Notes under the pieces: model-generated
Told to the model about the DNA's origin: nothing
What the model saw: the letters and a program-made list of their open reading frames with translations, nothing else
Database searches by the model: none
Assembly (NCBI GenBank): GCA_014621425.1
Contig: JAANBB010000097.1
Location: 43,904-107,903, forward strand
Direction: 5' to 3'
Length of the DNA stretch: 64,000 bases
DNA from: Cylindrodendrum hubeiense
Taxonomy: Eukaryota > Ascomycota > Sordariomycetes > Hypocreales > Nectriaceae
Translations under genes and position numbers: made by a program
Shown here: positions 11,697-23,853 of the stretch, in pieces
How the letters are laid out: every line of letters begins with the position of its first letter
How positions within the stretch are numbered: position 1 is the stretch's first letter

Positions 11697-13479
11697 TTAA
11701 ATCTCGCTATCTCCCTTCTTCTGGGCCACAGTAGTATCGAACACATGCTTGTGAAAGTTCCCTGGCTTCACTCCCGTCTCATATGCGGCATCAATTTCAG
11801 CTGTACTTAACCCAGTAGTATCTGGGACAAGAATCCAAGCGCACACGATAAGGAAAACAGTAGTACCAGCGTAGATAAAACCGGTCTTGGCGCCGAGGTT
11901 ACCAGAGTCGACGTTGTACATGTAAGGTGTGATAAAGGTGAAGAGCCAAGTGGTTCCAGTCTGGGCGAATATTCCGATTGAGAGAGTCTTGGACCGAAGG
12001 TGGTATGATGGAACCTCGGCGGCAATGGGCCACCCAGCGCCTTGAAGAGTGGAAGCCTGTATCGAGATTAGGACGTTCATTATAACTGCAATGGCCCAAA
12101 GAACACCCTTGCTGGTGGCCCAGTGTAGTCCTCATATTGTGACCATGAAGCAGAAGTTAAGAACAAGCCCTATGAGGACCACAGTTCGTCGGCTGATCCG
12201 TTGAAGATATGCACCGCCTGCAGCGACGAGCAGGATTGCAAGTCCGAAGCCGCCGATGCCAATATCGAAGCAGTGAACAGCTTCGAGACCCGCGATGATG
12301 AGGAAGTAAATGTTCTGGGCCAGAAGCGGGGCTCCACCAATGTTGGTCGTCGAGTATAAGAACGCTACCGTCATTGTTCTCTTTAGGTTATGGCCTTGGA
12401 AGCAAGTGATGGATGTGCAAGATTTGTCGGCTTGCTGTTCCAATTCCAGTTGAATTACATGCTTGAGGTTTTCGTATCGATCTTCCGGAGAGTTGCTGGA
12501 GCCATAGATTTGTCTCATGGCCTTGCGAGCGGCGTCGAACTTGCCTCTACTTATCAACCAAGCAGGGGATCTGGTGTGCTTCGTTAGTTTCCCCGCCGAA
12601 TAACCATCAGATGCATTACTCACTCTGGAACGACAGCCCATGCAACTGCAGAAAGTCCACCAACGGCCCACTGGATAGCGATCACATTTCTGAAAGCAGA
12701 TTCTTCTACTATAGGCACAAAGATCCTCACGATGCCCAGTGCCAAGTCTTGCATGAAAATTATGAAGAGAACCAGGCCAGTCTGAATGGGCGCGCAGAGC
12801 TTTAAGGGGACGACCTTTGAAGGAATTAGCTCCTGTCAAAATCACAAGATCACCACACATACGTCCCCGATATAAGTTGTTGCCACAGCCATGAGGGCGC
12901 CGATGTCGACACCCGACAGCATCTTTTGCAATATACTGCAAAGCAGTTCCAATCAGAGTCAGACTAGCAAAGCTGCAGGCAGGCCACTTGCGACCGAGTC
13001 TATCGGTGACCCAGCCATTAGCAATAGCGCCGAAAGCTTGCATCAGCGCCGACATAGCCGTCCACAGGGACGTCCAAATGGAAGGCAGGTAATATCCAGT
13101 TGGGCCCATAGAGCCGAAGTAAATGAGGAAAGAGGGCATGGAAATAGAAGCACTGTTGGCCACGACATCGAAGCCAGAGACCATTGCGGAGGTGACGCCA
13201 ACGGACGCTGACATGGCAATGTTAGCGATTGGCATTCCAAAGTTGCAGAGTGTTGGACTTACCAATGAGCATGGGGCGCCAATGTCGCTTTGCATTTTCC
13301 CAGACGCTCATATCGCGCTCAGCTTTTGCAATTTCTTGACCACTTCGGAGAGCGGCCTCGGGGCCCGACGACGACTCATAGTGAGAGCCATGAGTCTTCA
13401 TGTTGTGTAACTCGGTTGATTGGGTCATGCCGTGCCCAAACTGAGATTGATTGTGGTGAGATGAAGCAGGATGATGCAT
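11697..13479 (-). pseudogene. MFS sugar (hexose/oligosaccharide) transporter, disrupted
   Basis: The remains of a Sugar_tr (PF00083) permease of about 540 residues. Recognisable blocks: SVGVTSAMVSGFDVV (helix 1), NGWVTDRLGRKW (loop 2-3 signature), LSGVDIGALMA, VVPESPAWL with RGKFDAARKA (central loop), PLLAQNIYFL and GAGWPIAAEVPS. Introns 13208-13262, 12815-12862 and 12571-12623 splice cleanly. Two lesions are not explained by splicing. First, at 12919-12932 the text jumps from QYIAK to MLSG with a frame change, and about ten residues normally found there are missing. Second, an in-frame TGA at 12132-12134 is followed by about 145 more codons of good transporter sequence in the same frame. The start could also be the internal ATG at 13428. 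With two independent lesions, a true pseudogene is the best reading. Confidence 0.82.
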
Positions 13480-14535
13480 GTGATGAAGGGGAGTTGGTGT
13501 TGTATTTCACTTTCACTGGCAGTGGGCTTTCTCAAACTCGGGGAACCCGGGGCACATGGCGGTGGTAGCGCAGGGTGGACCAAGATCTTAGCGACTACCT
13601 CTAGGTATTCTGCAACCCTAAACGTGGGTGGACATGACACGCACTCGCTGCGAGTTTGACCGAGAAGCTGCGGTGCAAGTCGTGTTCGCGACACCCACTG
13701 ACTATGCTCAGATGAGGTGTGGTCGCTGGTAGCTGCTCAGGTGTTGATGCCAATTGGTTTCTTGTGGTGGACAACTTGGTCGTACCAGCGCGGACTTCCC
13801 CACAATTTAGATGGGGTGGCAGCCCCATGCATCGCGAAGTATGGCAGCAAGCACCCTTCCTTCGCCAGACGGCCACGAGCAGTCAGCGTATTGTCTATGG
13901 GAGACCGTTCCTGGATACGGCAATCATGCGGCTATTGGCTGCTGCCCCTTCGGAATCGATGACTTTACAGTAGAAGAGCACTTTGCATTTTGGGGTCCTG
14001 ACAAGCATCATCTCGTGTATTCTTGATTCCCAAGCTAACAGACCTAACGATACAATGGGATTCTAATTCGTCGAGGTGGATGAGACTCTAAAGAAACGAC
14101 AATTAATAACCAAATAACCGACTAGATTGGGACATATCGGGTTCCAAGGGCTGTGTAATTACACCACCACGCGGCCGAGGCCCGATTGGGATCTCCGGAT
14201 AAATCCCATAGATTCTGGAGTAGGCAGGGGTTTGTGTCCCACGAATTCAACCGGCTCACAGTGGACCTAAGCAGCATTTCCAAGATCAGCGGGCGATGTG
14301 CGAAGAGAAGCGTGAGGTTTTGTGTGGACTTGGGTGGACTCGCGTGGGCAAGCCCACTTAGTGGCAGGACTGGCATGGTGGACGGGTGGACGGGTGGACA
14401 TTGGAGGTCAAAGACAGGAATTGCTGCGACGCTACGGATTTAGCCTTCACAGTTAAAGGGAACGTTTCCCTGCATCAATAACCTCACCTCACCGACACGA
14501 AAATACTCAGCTGTGACAAAGTCGACTTATGCCTA
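13480..14535. promoter_or_regulatory. Divergent intergenic region upstream of GH43
   Basis: No supported gene; short frames on both strands have no family features. It separates the sugar transporter (minus) from GH43 (plus). An XlnR-type motif lies about 90 bp before the GH43 start and is listed separately. Confidence 0.4.
14439..14445 (-). promoter_or_regulatory. XlnR-type GGCTAAA motif
   Basis: TTTAGCC on the plus strand is GGCTAAA on the minus strand, the published core for the xylanolytic activator XlnR/Xyr1. It sits about 90 bp upstream of the GH43 start. A 7-base match is weak evidence alone; the position in front of a xylan/arabinan enzyme gives it some weight. Confidence 0.3.
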
Positions 14536-16228
14536 ATGCATTATCACAACCCAATCATCCCGGGGTTTGCCCCCGACCCCTCTATCATTTTCGTTGAATC
14601 TGAACAGACATACTTCTTGGTCAACTCCTCATTCCACTTCTACTCTGGCCTGCCCATTTATGCTTCTAAAGATTTACAAGATTGGGTACATATTGGTAAG
14701 CTTGACTGCCTGAATGCGAATAGTTCCGATCCTAAACTACAATTTGATTACTAGGTAACGCGATAAATCGCGAGACGCAAATCCCACTCAACGGGGCAAA
14801 GACAGGCATCTTTAATATTGAAAGCGATCAACCATTGGTGCCCGCTGGCGGACTCTTTGCGCCGACTATTCGTTGGAATCAGGGAACGTTCTATGTCATA
14901 TGCACGAACTTTTTAACAGACGACATCGGCAACGCCAAGTGCGCCAACTTCTATGTCACAGCTACCGATATTTGGTCCCAAAAGTGGTCGGATCCTATCT
15001 ACTTCGATTTCGAGGGTATTGACCCAAGTATCTTTTTCGAGGATGATGGACGGGCTTACGTACAAGGCTCTTGGCGTGATGGCCCCTTGATCGAGCTGAA
15101 CTGTACCATACGCCAGTTCGAGATCGATATCAAGACTGGAAAGCCACTCTCCGAGATCAAGAAGATATGGGACGGCTATGTCGGGAAGAGAAATGCTGAA
15201 GGTCCCCATATTTACAAGAAAGATAGTTATTACTACCTGTTGGCAGCTGAGGGTGGAACGTTTGAAGGTCATCTGTTGTCTATTGCACGATCGAGGAATA
15301 TCTGGGGTCCCTACGAAACGGCCGAGTGCAACCCAATCTTGACGGCAGAAGGGAAAGTCGAAGACATTCGGAACACGGGGCATGGCGAAATTCTCCAAGA
15401 CGGTGATGGCAGGTGAGTCAGAACCCGAGTTACACCATGTGTTTGGTAAGCTAATGCATCATAGGTGGTGGTGTGTTTGTCTGGGTGTGCGCTACAACGA
15501 TGGCAGGTTCCCTATGGGCAGGGAGACATTCCTTACACCCGTCGAATGGCCAGTGAACGACTGGCCTAAGATTGACCACCCTCGGTTGGAATTCTCTCGA
15601 GATGGTGGGGATATGAAAATCGCTAGCGCACTCGACTCATTTAAGCCAAGTGCTGATACGCCATTCATTCACATACGAGACCCTAATCTTGAGGACTTCA
15701 GGATAGTCGACAACACCATCAGTCTGATTCCCCGTGAGATCGATCTCTCTTCCTTATCTGGGTCCCCGTCCTTCATAGGCCAATGGCAGCGTCACTTCAC
15801 AGACACCGCGAAGGTGACACTGGGAACTGCCTTCCGAAGGGGGTAACTTGAAGGCCGGCTTGACCATTTTCAAGGATGAATATCGTCATGGGGACGTCTA
15901 CTACGATTCATCCTTAGGAGCGGTCGTTCTCCGTCTCGCAAGTCCGCAAGAAACCCAGCATAAAATCCATGTGATCTCTAAGGCCACTATCACCAAAAGA
16001 GTAGTCGGCAAACTTGTCTTGCGAATACAATCTAGCAAGCAAGATTATGCCTTTGCTTTCTCGAGTGATGGGGAAGAGGACTGGAGGACGCTTGGTTCTG
16101 TTCCTTTGGAGTCATTTGCCCAGAAAGACGTTACGGGGACTGTATTTGGAGTTTTTGCCGTGGGTGACTCTGCTAAAGATGGCAAGGAATGCTTAGCTAC
16201 TTTCCGAAACTTTCAACTTAACTATTAG
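14536..16228 (+). CDS. GH43 beta-xylosidase / alpha-L-arabinofuranosidase with one frame break
   Basis: Glycosidase cleaving xylose or arabinose from hemicellulose oligomers. Five-bladed propeller landmarks: FAPDPSIIF (base Asp), EGIDPSIFFEDDG (pKa-modulating Asp) and AEGPHIYK (acid Glu), then a C-terminal concanavalin-like domain with AGLTIFKDEY. No signal peptide is visible, suggesting an intracellular enzyme acting on imported oligomers. Introns: 14696-14754 and 15413-15464. In a run of five G at 15839-15843 the frame shifts by +1: upstream reads ...GTAFRRG then stop, downstream NLKAGLTIF continues at once in the other frame. A base miscount or a young mutation are both possible. It belongs with the dehydratase, carriers and regulator to the left. 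Its last 42 bases recur in degraded form at 27191-27232. Confidence 0.87.
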
Positions 16229-18701
16229 TATCTACTATTCTTGCACAAGGCAGATACAATCAAGCTGCCCTAGACCTCAGGATAAATTTGAGCGTCACAG
16301 CTTTCATGCGTGAGCGTATAAATGACTGCTCGGACGTCTAAAAAGGAAGCCAATCGGGTTAATTACAGCTGTATTCAAATTGGCCTAATCGGCTTCGCTT
16401 ACTCCCTGAAATATGATTCAATGTATGGGATAAAAAAGGGAGATTGGCTACATTAGATATCCTTTGGGGGGGGTGGGGGGTCGGAGTTCCTACAGGACCA
16501 TGGGCATTGAGTACATTGACGTTAGCAGCAAGTTGTCGATTTTTGCTGAAATCCGCCCTCAGTGGAACGAATTGCTCTGAGCCCTACATTAAATAGAAAT
16601 CAAGAGTATCCTTTTCCCATTATCTCTTTCCCACTCCTTCCCTCTAGATTTAATAGCAAGTGATCAGTTCTATGTTGCGTATTACGTCATGCTTCAACTA
16701 ACACACGACAGGTGAACCAAAATGTGTGAACGGCAGCGCCAATTCTAAAGCAAGTCAAAATGTCCTCTTGAATAACATGCTTGGGCCAACCTGTGCTTAC
16801 TTATTCAGGAAAGAAGTCCTTACCCTGGACCCTGTTTTACTAAGCGCCGCAGTAACTGGGGCTGTGCCCTAGGCACCTGTTGATGCAAGCAAGGCATAGT
16901 AGTAAGTTTACTTAATTAAATTTAAAGACATCGGAGCTGATCATACTGCACAGCCTTACGCTTGTCGACATTATCGTGGAAGTCCACAATTTTTGTCTAA
17001 CTCAAGCCGATTTAAATCGTCAACTTATCGAGTGCTATGGTGATAAACACTTCGTGTTACAACTACCCGAAATGGCTAATAGCGCGGTATCAAAGAGGGC
17101 TTGCACATTCTTGGACCAACTGTTTGAATCAAAACATCACAGGAAATCAGACCTAGCAGATGTCATTCTGTTGCCTTACCGAAATAAATAAATGCTAATA
17201 GAACCAGGCATAAATCTATAGGCTTAATAGTAACTTTACCAGGTACACTTCATTTCAAATTCGACGACGAACGCATAATCTTCAACGTTCAAAATTCCAC
17301 GGGCAATAACTGCCGTTGACTAAATGAAATCTGGTGGGACACTACACAGTTTGCGATGCTCCAATTGAGCAGCTGTGGGAGCATCAGTGGCTTCACGACT
17401 TTGTCCACAGCAACAAGCGTAAACACAAAAGCAAAATTGACCCGCTAAAAAGTCAGATAAGGGATAATAGAGAGCTAGTTGTATTCAACTAGGACACGCT
17501 GCAGAAGCTTGTTGGGATGGATGGGGTAAACGGGGTAGCTGAGAAGCCTGTGCGAGATACCAGCCGTCGTGCTGCTACAGCTACAATAGATGAGCTTCAG
17601 AGCAATATCTCTGCAGCTGCTGTTGAGGAACTGCTGCGTGGCAAAGTAACATCTTAGTTTCGTAAAGCTCGTGGAATTCATCACTGAATATGATCCGGAA
17701 ATCGCGAATTTGTTTCATCTCAATGGGTGTTAAAACCTGAGAGATGACTGATATTGTGATAGAGGACATCAAACCATGAACTAGCACCTGAATTTAATGG
17801 TTCAGCGAATATTCGGCTTAGAATCGAGCGTTGGAAACCAGCCAAGTTGATTTAAACCCCAGGAAATATCAATTCGTTGCTTGAAACAAACTAAATTAGG
17901 CTATGTAGTGCTTGATATTAAACATTTTCGGGATAAAGGTATTGCAGACTTGGGAACTACAGAATGAGTTGCATGGTTTCGCCGAATCTCAGAGTCACTC
18001 ATATATCCCGGTCTTGGCAGGGGTCATGAGGGGCAGGGAACGGGGATGTCGTGTTGGGGCACTCCCGGACGGCCTGATTTGTCGGGGCTGCGCCCTCAAC
18101 AGTCCTGGAATAAATTACATTCCCATTTTTGATCAGATTCCTTGCAGTACACACCGCCACTGGTCTCGGAAATAAGATTAAATCAATACACCCAGAGTGT
18201 TACTGGTCATGTTTGCGTTAGTTAGACCTTGTAGTTTCACAAAACGCGAGCTTGAGCTGCGTATGAAGTACGGAGTAATGCCCACAACAATTGTTGTCAT
18301 GCATGTGCCCATTTCTTTTTGCACACATTGCCACCAAAGTCCTCTTGTCACAATGGCTTGCGCGTGAAGCGAGTGAGTCACTCCTTACTGATTGCATCTG
18401 TGTAATGAGGTGGCAGGACGTCGTACCGGGGACCGGGTATGTCGCATTGGGGGCTGGAAAGAGTAAACTTCTATTGGTGGAGACAGGGGCTGTTCGCAGA
18501 GCAAGCCAGATTTGCCCTGTAAGGCCAGCCGCTAAAATTGGAAATTGACTTGGATTATCATCCAGCATGACGTGATGGAGAATTGCGGAGAACTAGCTGG
18601 TGCCTTGAAAACAAGACCCCTCTTAAAATAAAATGAAAATCAACCCTTCCAACTAAAAAGGGAGAGAAAAATCCCGCGTTTATTCTGGAGACGCGCGAGA
18701 A
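16229..18701. other. Gene-poor interval with an old dispersed repeat
   Basis: No supported gene. From about 16265 to 17640 the sequence is a diverged duplicate of 22245-23340. The remainder up to 18701 is promoter-side DNA of the DUF6536 gene. Confidence 0.5.
16265..17640 (+). repeat. Degenerate dispersed repeat, copy 1
   Basis: Blocks here align with copy 2 at 22245-23340. The shared opening runs around 16269-16400 versus 22248-22380. A middle block at about 17160-17420 matches 22405-22690, with shared words such as GCATAAA and TACACTTCAT versus ATACTTCAT. A third block at 17430-17640 matches 23210-23400. Copy 1 has about 750 bp (16400-17155) with no partner in copy 2, while copy 2 has a 510 bp insertion absent here. 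No intact coding frame remains. Confidence 0.6.
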
Positions 18702-20999
18702 ATGGCGGCAATACAGCTACGCAAATGGACCAAGCCGTGGTCTACTGATCGACTCTCGCTACACTCCAACGATACGGATGATGAATTGTCGCGCCCTCGT
18801 CAGACTAGATTCCGCTCAGGCTGGAGGTCTACCCTCGTCGCTGGCGCGTCCAGCTGCTTTCTCGTCCTTGCCATCAATCTCGGTGTCACCATCTGGGCCG
18901 CAACGCTGTCTGAAGGAGGTCAATCGAACGGGGTTACGCGTAGAATTCTGAAAGAGGGATCGTGCGCAGAAATCCGCAAAATAAATTTGGGGCTGCACCT
19001 CATCATCAACATTCTCAGCTCCATCCTCCTGGCCGCAAGCAACTATGGCATGCAATGTCTCTCCGCTCCGACGCGAGCCGACATCGACAAAGCACACCTT
19101 CAAGGCAAATGGTTGGACATTGGGATACCTAGCGTACGAAATCTGTCTCATATTCCAAGGAAGCGTACTGTACTATGGAGTCTCTTAATGCTGTCGTCAA
19201 TACCACTGCATCTCTTGTAAGTCTGATACTCATTCCGTCCTTCGAATTGCCCCCCCTCGAGCTTGCGTGCTAAGCATTTCTCTTCAGTTACAATTCTGTT
19301 GTGTTTTCGTCTCTATCTGCGGTGGACTATTCCGTTTGGGGTGCTAATGATACTGACTCCGTTTCGACTTCGATTTTTAATCGCACTTTTGCGCAAATAA
19401 ATAAAACCGAGGCGTTTAACGACAACTTTCTGAATAGCATTTGGTTTCCAGAAGACGATGACGGTCTCGGTCTTGACTCTATCAAAGAACTATGGAAGCT
19501 TGGGAGAAAAGGGGAGCTCGAGAATCTAACCAATACTGAATGCATCAACAAATACGCCACGTCGTTCCAGTCGTCTCGCCAACACGTTCTCGTTGTTTCA
19601 GAGGTTGGTGGTGAGAAGATGGAGGGTATTCCAAACTGGATTGGCAGCTCCTATTTTTCAGAATCTTCATCATCCGACTATAATTGGATCTGCTACGGAT
19701 CGTCACTTTACACCCACACCTGCCGAGATTCCTTGTCAGGGATCAAAAAGAATCCCGGAGACTGGACTCCAGGTATCAATCCAGCCAAGTATTGTCTCAG
19801 CAAGCGGGTAACCGAGCGCTGTCGGCTCAATTTTAGCCCCTCTCTTGTTATTTTTGTTCTCGTCTCAAATGCCGTGAAGGGCGCTGTATTACTGTATGCT
19901 GCGCTGCGGCCACCGGATGAGGCGCTGTTCGTGCTCGGCGACGCTATCGAATCCTTTCTCACTACTCCAGATGTGTCATCAAGTGGCAGTTGTCTCGCGA
20001 CTGTAGATGATGTCAAGAGCAAGTATAAGAACATTTGGACTGGACCTCGTAAATGGTCTCTCACCAAGAGACGGTGGGCCGCGACCATCACCCGGCGTCG
20101 ATGGATAACAAGTATACTGATGTAAGTTATCTCTACCTATCAATCAACATGATCTCGTTAGATCCCCCTGGGAGACATGTCCGGCATCGATCTGAGCTTC
20201 GAGCTAACCAGCCCTCCTTAGGTATGCAGTGGCTTTTGGTGTCTCACTCTTCTTTATGGGTTTTGGCATCCAAAGGTTGCAAAGTGCGAATGACATTAAG
20301 AGTCTCTGGAACCTTGGGTTTGGGGCCATTACAGAAGTGGCATTGATCCAATTCAACGAAGCGACTTTTGAGAACAACAACTCCAAGATCATCCTAAGCG
20401 TCCTTCTAGCTAATATCCCCCAGCTTATTTTCTCGGGCTTATACTTTCAGTATAACTCTCTATTTACGGGGATGCTAGCTGCGAAGGAATGGAGTGAGTT
20501 TGGCCGAAGGCGGAAAGGATTGCGGGTTTCTTCAGACCCGAGAGGCAATCAGCAAACTCAGTACTTCTTGCAACTGCCTTATCGCTGGAGTATCCCTTTG
20601 ATTCTCATGTCAATTCTTATACACTGGATACTGTCACAAAGTATCTTTGTTGTTGCAGTTGATAAAGCAAGTGGTGATGACCCAACATTGTATTCCACAT
20701 GTGGATACTCGCCAATTGCCATCATTGCAGCGGTTATAGCGGCTTCTACTATGGCTATAGCGGTTGTCATCACAGCTTACCGTCAGCTGACAACCGCCAT
20801 TCCCGTAGTAGGAAATTGCAGCCTGGCCATTGCAGCAGCTTGTCACCACCCGAAAGGAATTGCGCAGCAGGACGAGGCCCTCCTCCCATTGAGATGGGGG
20901 GTTATGTCCAGTCCTGATGAAGATGAAAACAGCGTAGGTCACTGCGGGTTTTCTAGTGAGTACGTCGATGAACCTCAATCTGGCGCTGAGTACTCATAA
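18702..20999 (+). CDS. DUF6536-type fungal multi-pass membrane protein
   Basis: About 708 residues, function unknown; the family (PF20163 type) is fungus-specific. The N-terminal hallmark block is visible: RSGWRSTLVAGA, then a first helix (LVLAINLGVTIWAA), GSCAEIRKINLGLHLIIN, and SSILLAASNYGMQCLSAPTR, followed by DIDKAHLQGKWLDIG. A luminal or extracellular segment with several NxT sites and Cys residues (about residues 175-370) separates the N-terminal helices from a C-terminal group of helices (LVIFVLVSNAVKGAVLLY, YAVAFGVSLFFMGFG, LLANIPQLIFSGLYF, IPLILMSILIHWIL, IAIIAAVIAASTMAIAVVI). Introns: 19217-19287 and 20122-20221. The frame is intact. It sits alone between two repeat-rich intervals, so the context gives no clue to function. 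Confidence 0.85.
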
Positions 21000-21727
21000 T
21001 AGAGGATAATGGAAATTAACTGGGTATTGGCTTGATATTTGCTAATACACTGTACTGTATATTTTCTTTTTAGTTTTATCTAAATGTATTTTTGAAATCT
21101 AGGGTTTAGCTACTTAAAAAGATAGAAAATAGACTTATTATAAGAGAGCTCAAGTAATTGGCAATATATAAGAATATTACTAGCAGAGGCCCCGCATACA
21201 TGCAGCAAGGCTGTACGAACTCTCGGTTCCTTATAACCAGTTGCATAGTGCCATTGGATAATGCAGCTTACTTGAATTATTTAACCCTTTCGACTTAATA
21301 GCTGGAGTTTTATATTGAAGACTGGTCATACTACTCGAGGTAATGAGAGTAATTCTCCCATGAATCTTATAGCTGGAATAGCTTGTAGAGCTTATAAAGT
21401 AAATGTGCAGTTGCCGCTTCAACTGAGCCGTAGGAGCCAATAATTACCGGTATACTCTATTAGCCCACATAACAGCAATCCTGTATCACCCATGATAACT
21501 TCTCTACCATTGTATCCCTGCACAACAAAAGACAAAACGGCCAAATTTTTCTTTTTTATAATAGTGAGGTTACTCCGCTCGTCACCGACTTGAGTACTCA
21601 TCCACCGCTTCTCGGCTTGACTGGGAGCGGACGCGCTAAATGCTCCCAACCCGGAGATGGTAGGTCAACCTAAGTGCCACAAATCACGCTAGCAGTCAAG
21701 GAAATGGGCAGACCTGTCATGCAATTT

Positions 21728-21750
21728 GGGGGGCGGGGCGGGGCGGGGCG
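21728..21750 (+). other. G-rich tract, potential G-quadruplex
   Basis: Four consecutive runs of at least four G separated by single C bases. This meets the usual four-run rule for a stable G-quadruplex. It stands out in otherwise AT-rich intergenic DNA. Confidence 0.6.
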
Positions 21751-22244
21751 AGAACACTGGTTTTGGGTGTGGTTTTCGGGTCGCCCTGGTACACATGTGC
21801 AACACCACTGGGCTGAGCGCGAGCTCGCTTGGCTTTACCCTGACATAAAAGCACTTACAGCTATGAGAGGAGTAGCGTTCCAATCAGAATTACAGCAGAT
21901 AGTTACGACACAAAATTGGATCCATCAAGGCGGTCAGTGTATGATAGTGTGTGAAGTTTGCGAAGTGTGTGTATAAGCTTAAATAATGATCTTATAATTC
22001 AATTCCCTGTTTGTAATACACAGCAACTTAATCCACGACCCTCGAGTACTCAATCACGTGTTCGACACCACCACGCATTAAGCCCAATGCCGGAGTATTG
22101 GATGGGACAAGTTAGGGCTAGTGAGAACAACTCCATTGCATTTAGCTCTGCAGAAACTGCTATCAGCTAGACAATACGTTACCACCGATGCATCTCTCTC
22201 AGTCCCAACCTATTGTGCATCCCCGTTAACATGCAATCAATCAA

Positions 22245-23340
22245 CCCAGACCTCAGAATAGACCTGAGCCTCAGAATTTTCAGGTATAAGCGCGCAAATG
22301 ACTGCTCAGATATCTACACGGGAAGCCAGTCGTTTTAAGTAGAATTATACTCAAAGCGGCGTGATTCGCTTTCTTAACTATTATTTCCATCTACCCACAC
22401 TACATGCCATTCTGCGGCCTTACCAAAATAGACAAAATAAGAGGACAAGAAGAGCATAAACCTATAAACTTAATAATAAACCCACTAACTTAGATATACT
22501 TCATATTAACTTCCATAGTAACTACACAGCCTATAATATTTAAAATTTCACGAGAAATAAATCCCACTAAATAGATAAAGCCCGGCTGGACAGTGCATAG
22601 TGTGCGACGCTCATATCGAGCAGCTTTCAGGGCATCAGTAGCTCGACGACTTTGTCTACGACAATGAAATTTAAGCACGAGGGTAAATTTGATCTACTAC
22701 GAAGCTAGTGTGTGGGGGGATGGTACAGAGATGGTCAGAGACCTAACAACCAACCCACCTAAAACAGGTGATGTGACTGTGGTGATGACAGCACAATGGC
22801 GATGCGTCCGCAATGTCGGTAAGGGCGTAGATAAAGACTCTCAAAGTAAACAAAGTAGACCAGCCTGATCGATACCATCAATTGGCATCATCTGATCAAA
22901 CGGTCCTCAATACAATGCCGCAAGAATGGGCCAAAAAGAGCGTAAATTCGATGTGCTAGAAAATCGTGTGCTAGATGACCATGACGGTGGTAAAAGGTTG
23001 AGAATCCGGATGAATCTGACCGCGATCCCTCAATCCTACCCTGCAGCTCACAATGACTGACTAATTGACCTTATCCAATGGCCTCAATGCCTGCCAGAAT
23101 GACCTAGAAAGGATATCCCGACCTCAAATGGACTTACATCATGACTGGCACACATACCAGCCAAGAATGCCTAAAGATGGGCATTCTACCCCGGTAGACC
23201 TACTATCCCTAACACACTAGATAGTAAACAATACTGAGCCAGTTGTGTTCAATTAAAACGGGGTGCAGAAGCTTTTCAGGATATGGTTGTCGGGATAGCG
23301 GTGACTCATCTCGCACCGATTGTGCTGCCCTAAGGCTGTG
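22245..23340 (+). repeat. Degenerate dispersed repeat, copy 2
   Basis: Diverged duplicate of 16265-17640, lacking about 750 bp of copy 1 but carrying the TIR element at 22708-23217. Differences between the copies look mostly like transitions, consistent with repeat-induced point mutation or age, but I did not count them. Confidence 0.6.
22708..23217. mobile_element. Putative short TIR transposon (MITE-like) with TA target duplication
   Basis: About 510 bp bounded by TA on both sides. The left end begins GTGTGTGGGG and the right end, read inward on the other strand, begins GTGTGTTAGGG, an imperfect terminal inverted repeat. Removing the element and one TA restores an ungapped alignment with repeat copy 1 at about 17443-17490, so the paralogous empty site supports insertion. 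There is no transposase frame, so it would be non-autonomous. TA duplication fits Tc1/mariner-type transposition. Its interior (22790-23040) is also similar to 60870-61130. Confidence 0.6.
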
Positions 23341-23853
23341 CCTGACCCAGGCTGCGGAATGACCAGCTTAACGCCGATATCACCTCTTCGTTGGAGCGGG
23401 GTTCGCTGACGGTGATGACATGATTACATGCGCTTGGCTGCGAAAGCATCCAATCTGAGTCAGCCTGGCCTGCATCGAAATTGCAAATTTATAAGCAGTA
23501 AGCGGACAAAGGGAAGATTATACCAATTGTATGATGCCAACACACGGACCGTAGCCTTCTAAAAGTTAAGGCATCATGGGCCCATTCCACATATGTAAGG
23601 CCTTGGGTGTTCAAGTCCGAAATTAAAATCACTTAAAACATTTTTCTTAATCACGGTAAAGGCCCTAGTCCGCTCAATTTGGGAATAAAAAGGTCGATCA
23701 CACCGTAAACGGTCCCACACACCCTGCTACGAACTAAAGTTTCTACTTAACAAAGAGCTGAATTATAGGATCATATGCGTCGCACCCAAACGAGGAGTTA
23801 CGGCTATCAGAGACGCTCTTTCCACCAAAAAAAAGATCAAGGACAGCATCGCC

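Larger units (their letters stand above)
21000..23853. other. Long gene-free interval, AT-rich in part, holding repeats
   Basis: No supported gene over 2.8 kb. It contains the G-rich tract at 21728-21750, repeat copy 2 (22245-23340) and the TIR element nested in it. The last 200 bp are the promoter of the ankyrin-CorA gene. Confidence 0.6.

Noticed and set aside
15822..15875. Intron as an explanation for the GH43 frame break
   Set aside because: The only GT-AG pairs nearby would give introns under 40 nt or remove conserved residues; a one-base run-length change explains it better.
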